Of a stretch of DNA of 51,101 nucleotides, positions 1 through 5,762 are shown in pieces; the first letter of the stretch is position 1; each line of letters opens with the position of its first letter. The DNA lies in the IMG/VR virus record IMGVR_UViG_3300046488_000110, positions 1-51,101 of that record; one strand, 5' to 3'. Origin of the DNA: a virus. The position numbers and the translations under genes were made by a program. The notes under the pieces were generated by a model. It was given only the letters and a program-made list of their open reading frames with translations, was not told the origin of the DNA and searched no databases.

Positions 1-119
1 TGGCCGTCAATGCCATAATCACGGAGGCCCCAGTAGGGAGGCGAGGTCACGCAACAGTGAACCGATTGATCGGCCAGGGGGACATGCAGGGCATCAGAAT
101 TAACAAGTAATAAGCTCAT
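1..119 (-). CDS. DNA methylase, 5' end (intact-frame copy)
   Basis: On the minus strand the first ATG after an in-frame TGA is at 117-119. It opens a frame reading MSLLLVNSDALHVPLADQ and then SVHCCVTSPPYWGLRDYG before leaving the window. TSPPYW is catalytic motif IV of N4-cytosine/N6-adenine DNA methylases, and the preceding GDAL-like NSDAL segment is typical of their N-termini. The rest of the gene is at the other end of the window (49841-51059), where an extra G breaks this same frame. No strong ribosome site precedes the ATG, and the ParB-like ORF ends 5 nt upstream, so translational coupling is likely. Confidence 0.8.
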   Translation of the reverse strand, partial: MSLLLVNSDALHVPLADQSVHCCVTSPPYWGLRDYGIDG

Positions 120-161
120 AAAATCTATATCGGCTGCAGTTGGCCGTTCTCATGGATGCTC
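1..161. repeat. left copy of the terminal overlap that closes the genome
   Basis: Bases 1-161 match 50940-51101 except for one position: the left copy has five G (77-81) and the right copy six (51016-51021). This is what a circular or circularly permuted phage contig looks like when its end overlap was not trimmed. A true short direct terminal repeat is possible but less likely with an internal indel. The left copy keeps the DNA methylase frame open and is therefore probably the correct version. Confidence 0.9.
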
Positions 162-247
162 TGCGCCAATTCGTTCAGAGCGACCGGGGCAAACTCGCTG
201 CGGGGTTGCTGGGGATTGGATATGATTTTCTTAATTGGGATCAACAT
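125..247 (-). CDS. ParB N-terminal-domain fragment (40 aa)
   Basis: A 40-codon ORF starts at ATG 247 behind an excellent TAGGAGGT site and overlaps the stop of the upstream nuclease (CGATGTTGA). It reads MLIPIKKIISNPQQPRSEF and continues APVALNELAQSIHENGQLQPI, then TAG. That is the start of the ParB/Spo0J nuclease-like domain: NPxQPR, then a helix ending in SIxExGxLQPI. In whole proteins the domain continues with VVR and catalytic motifs, which are absent here. The DNA methylase begins 5 nt after the stop. ParB-methylase fusions are known in phages, so this may be a broken fusion or a reduced DNA-binding peptide. The ribosome site suggests it is still translated. Confidence 0.7.
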   Translation of the reverse strand: MLIPIKKIISNPQQPRSEFAPVALNELAQSIHENGQLQPI

Positions 248-564
248 CGGATACCTCCTACAAAAAACTCTTTGAATTCTTCAAGGCGCATGACAACCAA
301 CGTGTCTTTATCCAGATCGCCCTTGCGCTTGACCAGGGCGACCGGAATATCGTCCGGGTTTTCACGATTGGTCTCTGCCTGGCGACAGGCATTCAAGAGG
401 TCTTGGAATCCTGGCCGGGACAGAAGTTTGCATTCGATTGCCCAACCATCCGCGATAATGTCGGTCTTGCCGTTGTTGCGGCTGCCAGTATACGCGCCGC
501 GCCGTTTCCCTTTGAAAACAGTGGCAATGCGACGCTCGAAGGCTTTCCAGGCAAAATCAGTCAT
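241..564 (-). CDS. Hjc-like PD-(D/E)xK nuclease
   Basis: This 107-aa protein has the signature of small archaeal-Hjc/VRR-like resolvases: an N-terminal basic helix, then TDIIADGWAIECK, giving D35, E44 and K46 of the PD-(D/E)xK core. A later helix with Q and R residues (ACRQAETN) follows. It probably cleaves branched DNA during replication or packaging (family inference). The start at 564 overlaps the stop of the upstream acidic protein as ATGA and has GGAGG 6 nt ahead. It sits in a tight early operon between a small zinc protein and the ParB fragment. Confidence 0.7.
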   Translation of the reverse strand: MTDFAWKAFERRIATVFKGKRRGAYTGSRNNGKTDIIADGWAIECKLLSRPGFQDLLNACRQAETNRENPDDIPVALVKRKGDLDKDTLVVMRLEEFKEFFVGGIRC

Positions 565-794
565 ACATCCTCCAGGGTTTCATCGTCTGGGAAGAAATCA
601 TCTTCGTCCTGGTAATCTCCGTTGTCATCTTCCTCGGCTTCTTCGTCGTCCATAAAGTCGTTCACGAAGATGTCTTCTTCCCATTCGTCATCTGGATCGA
701 TCCCGATGCAGTGGGTGCAGTCGGCTGGTAGGTCCAGGCCCGGGATGCCTTTGCCACAGTCGCACATTTTCCCGCAAATAGGACAGTTATGCAT
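561..794 (-). CDS. small acidic zinc-binding protein
   Basis: I chose ATG 794 because GGAGTGAGGG lies just ahead; the longer frame to 854 has no site and overlaps primase. The 77-aa product begins MHNCPICGKMCDCGKG and has a further CTHC, so four to six Cys could bind zinc. The C-terminal half is almost all Asp and Glu. Such phage proteins (Cys knuckle plus acidic tail) have no assigned reaction. Its place between primase and the Hjc-like nuclease suggests a replication or DNA-mimic role, which is only inference. Confidence 0.75.
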   Translation of the reverse strand: MHNCPICGKMCDCGKGIPGLDLPADCTHCIGIDPDDEWEEDIFVNDFMDDEEAEEDDNGDYQDEDDFFPDDETLEDV

Positions 795-796
795 TT

Positions 797-1681
797 TTAT
801 ACCCTCACTCCTGCCAATAGATTTCCGATATCCTTGAGAGACGATTCTCCCCACGGGAAAAGGTACACATTCCTCAATCCAGCCTCTTGAAGTTTATTGG
901 TCAATTCAATTCCTCTTTTCTGCCCCGGCTCATCATTATCGTAAGCAATTGTGATTTGCTTGACAGTCGCCTGGCGAAGTTTAAATGTCCATTGCTCAGT
1001 CCAGTAATAAATACTGAATGTGGCTAGCCCGACAGCGTCAATCGACTTTAGATCTGTATTCTCCGATACCATCAATGCGTCAATTGGATTTTCACAAATT
1101 AAGGCGTTGCAACCCAAATAAAGTGCATCCTCGTTGTAGAGCGGAAGCAAATCAAGAGTCCAGCCTCCGGATGCCAGCCATTTCGGACAATCGCATTCGA
1201 TGGCTCGACCACGCAGGCAAACCAACGAGCCGCAGTTCCACACAGGAACAATTAATCGCAAGTGGTGGCACTTGCTGGCGGGTAACACCCCTACCCCTAA
1301 TCGATTCTTTTCGATTGTCTCCTGGCTCAAGGGCTTGTATTTATTCCACAGATCGAATCGCTGCGGGTGCTGTTCGCAACCGCGAACAATCTCTTCGCCG
1401 TGAGTGCGCCAACTGGGAATAGCTGGTTGCTTTCTTGGTTTTATTGGCGTACTACGCAAATCGTCAGGAATTCGATGATCGCGCCTCCAATAATATTCTC
1501 TTGGGTCTTTCCATTTGGCATCTGTACACATCCGGCAAAGCCACCGATTCTGACCGGGCTGGACGTGGAAACGATCATCCCCACCGCAAAATGGACAGGG
1601 GCCAGCCCACTCGCCGCCGCCAGACATAGCAACCTTTTTGAGTTGGGTATCGTGTTGAGCATCCAGGAAAAAGTTAATCAT
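797..1681 (-). CDS. DNA primase (CHC2 zinc finger + TOPRIM)
   Basis: The 294-aa protein carries a CHC2-type zinc ribbon near the N-terminus (C29, C32, C49, C52) and a TOPRIM domain in the second half. The TOPRIM shows the acidic motif ICENPIDAL (catalytic Glu) and IAYDNDEPG (DxD for Mg2+). This is the size and order of phage primases that lack a fused helicase, so it should make RNA primers and work with one of the helicases encoded upstream. The start overlaps the HNH gene stop as ATGA, with a GAGG site about 9 nt ahead. The HNH cassette therefore lies directly upstream of primase in the early operon. Confidence 0.85.
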   Translation of the reverse strand: MINFFLDAQHDTQLKKVAMSGGGEWAGPCPFCGGDDRFHVQPGQNRWLCRMCTDAKWKDPREYYWRRDHRIPDDLRSTPIKPRKQPAIPSWRTHGEEIVRGCEQHPQRFDLWNKYKPLSQETIEKNRLGVGVLPASKCHHLRLIVPVWNCGSLVCLRGRAIECDCPKWLASGGWTLDLLPLYNEDALYLGCNALICENPIDALMVSENTDLKSIDAVGLATFSIYYWTEQWTFKLRQATVKQITIAYDNDEPGQKRGIELTNKLQEAGLRNVYLFPWGESSLKDIGNLLAGVRV

Positions 1682-2379
1682 TTGGCAAATCCTCGTTGCT
1701 TCATGAGATTCTCAAAAAAGGATTGCCAATAAGACCGGTTAAAGTTGGTTTTTATGTGACAAAGATTACAAAGAGTTATGCAGTTTTCCGGAGTGGTGTC
1801 ACCTTTGACGTAGTTGATATGATGAACACTATTTCCAGAATTTCCGCAAGTTGCGCAAGTGTAATTATCTCTATCTCGAATAAGTTGCTTGAAAGCTCGA
1901 TTGAAAGTTTTGGGATAAGGCTCGAAGGAGATGCCCCCCTGCCAGGTTGGACTATTTTCCCCTGTTCTATGGATAGACTGCCATTTTCCATTACATTCGT
2001 AAGAACAGCACTTGGAGCTTTCGAACCGATAAGAGTCTACAAAAAATTGTTTCTCGCAAATTTTACAAACGAGTGCAACTTGTCCCCCGCGCCATAAAAC
2101 ATTATTCTCGCCTTGATAGGCTTTGGACTTCCAGGCATTTGTGCATTGTCGGGAACAAAAACGGGCGCTCTTCGCTTTTCGCTTTTCGACTTCAAACGTA
2201 CGTCCACAGACTTCGCAGATTTTCTCGACTTTGCTCCGGCCTCGCTTACGGATTCCAGCGCACTGGTTTGAGCAATACTTTCCTTGCCCCTTTAGTATTT
2301 GACAAGGTCGTACATAAAAAGGTTTTCCACAAACATCACAAGTTTGATTGGGCCGAAACTTCTCATTGCTCTTTCCCAT
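1678..2379 (-). mobile_element. HNH homing endonuclease with zinc-knuckle repeats
   Basis: I start the ORF at ATG 2379 (MGKSNEKFRPNQTCDVCGKP), 7 nt after the structured leader; the open frame farther upstream only reads through that leader. The 233-aa protein has three Cys-rich repeats (CxxCGKxF..CSxxC type), then two NUMOD-like GENxxxWxGG motifs. The C-terminal HNH nuclease reads CATCGNSGNSVHHINYVKG and then TLCNLCH. Cys-rich DNA-binding modules plus a C-terminal HNH are usual for free-standing homing endonucleases. It would nick or cut a genome lacking the cassette. It is inserted between the 99-aa gene and primase, and its stop overlaps the primase ATG. Confidence 0.88.
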
Positions 2380-2386
2380 AACAAAA

Positions 2387-2532
2387 CGCCCTCCACGTGT
2401 GCTGCCGTTGTCGAGACGAACAGCCGAGGACGTAAGTCCACACATGGAGGGCGCTTTGCGCGCAATATGCGATTGTGCGAAACCGGCAGCACTTGAAAAA
2501 CAAAGCGCCTCGATATTCTGTTCGTCTCGACA
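2387..2532 (-). ncRNA. homing-endonuclease leader RNA, copy 1 (146 nt)
   Basis: The RNA would start 6 nt after a TATAAT and end 7 nt before the HNH ATG. The pairing segments are as follows. a (2532-2518, TGTCGAGACGAACAG) pairs with a' (2423-2409), 15 bp perfect. c (2492-2484, GTGCTGCCG) pairs with c' (2407-2399), 9 bp perfect. d (2453-2440, CGCCCTCCATGTGT) pairs with d' (2400-2387), 14 bp with one G-U. The order is a, c, d, a', c', d', so c and d inside P1 pair with bases just after P1. Two local hairpins lie inside: GGCGCTTTG/CAAAGCGCC and GGAC-TTAC-GTCC. d' contains GGAGGG, the ribosome site of the HNH gene, so the d helix would hide it. Confidence 0.75.
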
Positions 2533-2538
2533 AGAACA

Positions 2539-2547
2539 ATTATACCA
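2539..2547 (-). promoter_or_regulatory. extended -10 promoter of HNH leader copy 1
   Basis: TGGTATAAT on the minus strand is a perfect TGn-TATAAT extended -10. No good -35 is present at the usual distance. The hexamer ends 6 nt before the first base of helix a, so transcription should begin at the helix. It lies 3 bp after the stop of the upstream 99-aa gene. Confidence 0.7.
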
Positions 2548-2552
2548 CACTG

Positions 2553-2852
2553 TCATGCCCTCACCCTCACTCGCTTGGCTCTCTTGCTCTTGTACCGCCT
2601 GTTGAATTCGTTCTGCGTCCATTTTGTATCCGGGCGCAACACGGGTTCTCCCAATTCTGTATGTGGCTCGCAACCCGAGAAAAGAGTCCCGCCCACTTTT
2701 GGCGATATTGAGAACCGGCAGAACTCAGCCATGCCGCACTTGTCGCATTCCGAGCGGAATTCGCCAAAATATTCGATGTCATTCTTGGCGCGCCATCGTT
2801 TCTGTTGGAGCTGCTTCCAGTATGGCACGTCAGCGAGAAGATTGTCGTTCAT
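2553..2852 (-). CDS. hypothetical protein with a Cys pair
   Basis: A 99-aa protein with an AGAGGC ribosome site before ATG 2852, overlapping the end of the coiled-coil gene by 23 nt. It contains ECDKCGMAEFCRF, a possible zinc knuckle, and ends in a very basic tail (RRYKSKRAKRVRVRA). No family is recognised. The basic tail and Cys cluster suggest nucleic-acid contact. It is the last early gene before the HNH cassette. Confidence 0.7.
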   Translation of the reverse strand: MNDNLLADVPYWKQLQQKRWRAKNDIEYFGEFRSECDKCGMAEFCRFSISPKVGGTLFSGCEPHTELGEPVLRPDTKWTQNEFNRRYKSKRAKRVRVRA

Positions 2853-3027
2853 TTTGCAGCCTCTTGATCTCGGCTCGGGCTTCCCGGAGTTGTTCCCTCA
2901 GCTCGCTAATCTCGATGTTCTTTTCGGCTACCAGGCGCAGGTTGTCTTTGGCCTCTTTTCTGGCCTTGTCAGCGGAGACTTGCCAATAAGCAATGCTGGT
3001 ATCGTCCATGGAAACGCCGGGTGTCAT
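2830..3027 (-). CDS. small coiled-coil protein
   Basis: The 65-aa product is largely one helix. After SADKARKEAKD it has heptad-like leucine and isoleucine positions through LRLVAEKNIEISELREQ up to the charged C-terminus. GGAGG precedes ATG 3027, which overlaps the stop of the gene upstream as ATGA. The function is unknown; it is probably a short dimerising accessory protein. Confidence 0.7.
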   Translation of the reverse strand: MTPGVSMDDTSIAYWQVSADKARKEAKDNLRLVAEKNIEISELREQLREARAEIKRLQNERQSSR

Positions 3028-3242
3028 GGCTTAACCTCCAATTTCGTCCGATTGGCAAAATTGCGAAAGCGGATCACGCGCTCGCGCCAACGTTTCGCAT
3101 AATCATCTGCCTCGGTAGCCGTCCGGAATTGCTTTCGACCAATCTTTATTTCTCGGATTTGTCCGTACAAAGTGATCACGGGCCGGTAATATTTCTTGTC
3201 GAGTATGGTGTATTTTCCGATTCCCCAAAAGTCTCTGCTCAT
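3024..3242 (-). CDS. hypothetical early protein (72 aa)
   Basis: I use ATG 3242 because GGAGGTGAT lies 5-6 nt ahead; the longer frame has no site. The product is basic, starts MSRDFWGIGKYTILDKKYYR, and has an RTATEADDYAKRWRERVIRF helix. No known domain is recognised. It is linked by ATGA overlaps on both sides, so it belongs to the helicase operon. Confidence 0.75.
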   Translation of the reverse strand: MSRDFWGIGKYTILDKKYYRPVITLYGQIREIKIGRKQFRTATEADDYAKRWRERVIRFRNFANRTKLEVKP

Positions 3243-3442
3243 GACATCACCTCCAATGGCGCTTGCAGATCTGCCTCGTGTACCCATTTCTGCTCGGCGG
3301 AATATTCGACCGATTCCACCTGGTACATGAACTGGCGACCGGTATCCCGGACGTCCTTGATGGCCACCTGGCTGCCGGAGAGCAGTGGCGGGATGAAGTT
3401 TTTCAGAGTGACGATCTGGTTTTTCGTATATTTGGGTCTCAT
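3239..3442 (-). CDS. small SH3-like hypothetical protein (67 aa)
   Basis: The start at ATG 3442 is fixed by AAGGA ahead and by ATGA overlap with the helicase stop. The sequence MRPKYTKNQIVTLKNFIPPL, with later GSQVAIKDVRDTGRQFMYQV, looks like a short all-beta KOW/SH3-type barrel. That reading is by pattern only. Similar small proteins are common beside phage helicases; the role is unknown. Confidence 0.7.
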   Translation of the reverse strand: MRPKYTKNQIVTLKNFIPPLLSGSQVAIKDVRDTGRQFMYQVESVEYSAEQKWVHEADLQAPLEVMS

Positions 3443-5124
3443 GAATTTATCCTTTCTGCGAATGATCCAGCCGGCTGGCTGAATTTCAGCTGCCACAGGT
3501 TTCCTTGCACGGTCCTGACGGCGAGAACATGGGTGATGGACTGTGCCAGTTCGCCTTTAGTCATACCCGCTTTAAATGCGCCGGCCAAACGGCGAGCAAA
3601 ATCCAATTGAGGATCCGTGGGCGGCTCTTTTCTCCAACTTCTTTGTTTGGCTGCCAATATGGAATTACCATATTTGTCGGCATATCGATTGGCGACTTCG
3701 GAAACTTCGTCGAACGAACCGCGGGCCAGAACAAAAGACGACCAATAGCCCGCGCTCTTTTTAGCGCAGCCGTACAGACTCATCAAGCCATCCGAGGGAG
3801 GCCCAATTACCAGGGTGCGTTCGGTCTCGTCGGAGGCTTTTCCCAGACCAAGAGACATCCATTCGTCCCGGCGGTACCAGGACCAAGGCGAGATGTCCAG
3901 GTAATCGAGTTGGCGGCTAATAATCTCCGCCGGCGATCCGTGCATCCAGGCGTAATTTCCATCAAAGGTAAATCCACCGGCGACGTCACCGGGGTCTTTC
4001 TTTTCTGTCACATAACTATCTCGACGTAGGGGCACACCCAGGACATCGCCCATCATGGCAATATTACGGGTCTCAAGTGGGGCATAGTCCAGGATCAGGG
4101 CGTCGGTTTTGCCGGGGAAGATGCGGAGCGCCCGTCCCACCATTTGGGTGTACAGGCCATCGGAGCGGGTAGGCCTGACCTGGTGGATGCAAGAGGCCTG
4201 GGGAACATCCAGTCCTTCGGTATATAGACCTACGTTACACAGAACCTGGGTACGTCCAGCGGCGAAACTGTCCAGGATACGCTGACGCTCTTTTTTGTTA
4301 GTGGTCCCATCTGCAGCCGCTGATGATATTCCAACCGCAGCGAATTTCTCGGCTAGTTTGTAAGCGCCGTCCACGGTGACGGTAAATGCTACAGCCTGGC
4401 GATCGGCGGCATATTTCTGATGGCTTTCGACGACCAGATCAAAACAGTTGTCAGTCTCAAAGACATTGGCCAGTCCCTTGCGCTGGAAATCTCCATCCAC
4501 GGTTTTGACCCCGGCCAGACTGATGCCAACCTGGATAGCAAGCCACCGGACTGATGCCAGATAGCCGGCTTTGATCAGCTCGACGATGCCGTAATGAGCC
4601 GATTCTTTTTGGTACACCCCGGATAGGCCGTTCTCGTCAGCACGTATGGGAGTGGCTGTTACACCCAGATGTTTCATGGCTGGATTTACCTGGCGCAGCT
4701 TGCGATAAACCTGCATGTAAGTTTCGGCAACGGCGTGATGAGCCTCATCGGTGATCAGGTAATCGATCGGTCCATAAGCCAGAACCTTCTCCAGCCTGCC
4801 GGAGGAAGAAAGGGTCTGGACCGTAGCCACGGTGAGCTGCCGATCCGGTTCGTTAGTATCTGCCATCACCACGCCGGCGCGGCCATACCAGTCCGGGTAA
4901 TAATCTAGCAGTCTGGCCAGGGGCTGATCGATGAGCTCTTTGCGATGAGCCAGGACCAGGCCGCGTTTACCATCGGTTATAACATCGTTCAACACGGACA
5001 GAAAGACAGCTGTCTTACCACCACCGGTAGCCATGGTCAGAAGCACATCAGTCAGACCTGAATTCCAATCGTTTTCGATGGCTGTAATTGCGTCGATTTG
5101 ATGAGGCCATAATTTGATTGTCAT
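3439..5124 (-). CDS. superfamily 2 DEAH-box helicase
   Basis: This 561-aa protein has a complete SF2 core. Walker A is ATGGGKT (K37), the Walker B box is DEAH at 126-129, motif III is GVTATP, and motif VI is QMVGRALR with the arginine finger. A C-terminal region of about 150 aa is phage-specific. It should be an ATP-driven DNA translocase of the RecG/UvsW/type III restriction-helicase-like group, acting at replication forks or in recombination. The start overlaps the upstream nuclease stop as ATGA. It is the second NTPase of the replication arm, besides the 668-aa protein. Confidence 0.88.
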   Translation of the reverse strand: MTIKLWPHQIDAITAIENDWNSGLTDVLLTMATGGGKTAVFLSVLNDVITDGKRGLVLAHRKELIDQPLARLLDYYPDWYGRAGVVMADTNEPDRQLTVATVQTLSSSGRLEKVLAYGPIDYLITDEAHHAVAETYMQVYRKLRQVNPAMKHLGVTATPIRADENGLSGVYQKESAHYGIVELIKAGYLASVRWLAIQVGISLAGVKTVDGDFQRKGLANVFETDNCFDLVVESHQKYAADRQAVAFTVTVDGAYKLAEKFAAVGISSAAADGTTNKKERQRILDSFAAGRTQVLCNVGLYTEGLDVPQASCIHQVRPTRSDGLYTQMVGRALRIFPGKTDALILDYAPLETRNIAMMGDVLGVPLRRDSYVTEKKDPGDVAGGFTFDGNYAWMHGSPAEIISRQLDYLDISPWSWYRRDEWMSLGLGKASDETERTLVIGPPSDGLMSLYGCAKKSAGYWSSFVLARGSFDEVSEVANRYADKYGNSILAAKQRSWRKEPPTDPQLDFARRLAGAFKAGMTKGELAQSITHVLAVRTVQGNLWQLKFSQPAGSFAERINS

Positions 5125-5663
5125 GGCCGCTCTCCGTGCTCGAAACGAGCTCCTTTGGCAGCGTTATAGGCTTTCTCCATGGCAGGTGTAGAACTTGCCC
5201 GTTCCCGACCTTGACGATATTTTTCTGTGGCAATCAGACAAGCCATGGGAATTACATAGGCTGGTTCTTCAATAAAATAAGCCTGGCATATTTGCGCTTT
5301 TTTCTGAAAGTAATTAACCAAAGCGGAAATCATGTCTGCCCGAGGAAGGCCAAATATTACCCAAGCAATCGTTCCGGATTTTCTCGCAAGAGTCTCTACC
5401 TTTATCAACTCTTGATTGGACACTATGTCGATATCCGCTTTTATCTCCACAAAAACCGGACACATGTAATTTTTCAAACCTGTAGAAATCCGAACTTTAG
5501 GTAGAAGAAAATCAGGTAGGTAGTACATCCCATTTCCAAGGTCATATCCTTCTGGCTCATATTCGTACTTAAGCCCGATTGCATCAAAAAACACAGCCCA
5601 ACGAGCTTCCAGCCTGGAGCGAAAACGATATCCGTTATAAATGGTCTCGATTGCTTTTATCAT
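5121..5663 (-). CDS. PD-(D/E)xK endonuclease-like protein
   Basis: The 180-aa protein opens with a recognisable phage and restriction-type nuclease motif: YNGYRFRSRLEARWAVFFD, then YLPDFLLP and VFVEIKAD. PDF and ExK supply the PD-(D/E)xK residues. AAGGGA precedes ATG 5663. The gene is visibly more AT-rich than its neighbours, and upstream of it lies a 19-bp perfect inverted repeat, so it may be a mobile insertion between the two helicases. It could equally be a replication nuclease. Confidence 0.65.
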   Translation of the reverse strand: MIKAIETIYNGYRFRSRLEARWAVFFDAIGLKYEYEPEGYDLGNGMYYLPDFLLPKVRISTGLKNYMCPVFVEIKADIDIVSNQELIKVETLARKSGTIAWVIFGLPRADMISALVNYFQKKAQICQAYFIEEPAYVIPMACLIATEKYRQGRERASSTPAMEKAYNAAKGARFEHGERP

Positions 5664-5702
5664 TGCGTTTCCCTTTAATATGTAATGTTCTAAAAGCCCA
5701 AG

Positions 5703-5762
5703 GGGACTTTTCGCGCATTACGTTAATAATATTAATTAAAGATGTAATGCGCGAAAAGTCCC
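5703..5762. repeat. 19-bp perfect inverted repeat with AT-only-like loop
   Basis: GGGACTTTTCGCGCATTAC (5703-5721) and its exact complement (5744-5762) flank a 22-nt loop made almost only of A and T. The repeat overlaps the last codons of the 668-aa gene and precedes the nuclease gene by 40 nt. The minus-strand loop contains TATTAT, which could act as a -10. No U-run follows the stem directly, so a simple intrinsic terminator is not well supported. An operator, RNA-processing site or promoter-in-loop device are the alternatives. Confidence 0.85.

Noticed and set aside
1-161. Biological direct terminal repeat
   Set aside because: Possible, but a short overlap with a homopolymer indel is better explained by an untrimmed circular assembly.
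140-655. Plus-strand ORF of 171 aa
   Set aside because: A shadow of the minus-strand ParB stub, nuclease and acidic-protein genes; it has no ribosome site and low-complexity basic sequence.
2387-2532. Group I intron around the HNH gene
   Set aside because: No P7/P3-like core motifs, no flanking exons of one split gene, and the upstream gene ends before the promoter.
2380-2673. N-terminal 98-residue extension of the HNH ORF
   Set aside because: This stretch overlaps the upstream gene and then reads through the promoter and the structured leader. The protein sequence is not family-like, and the ribosome site and spacing point to ATG 2379.
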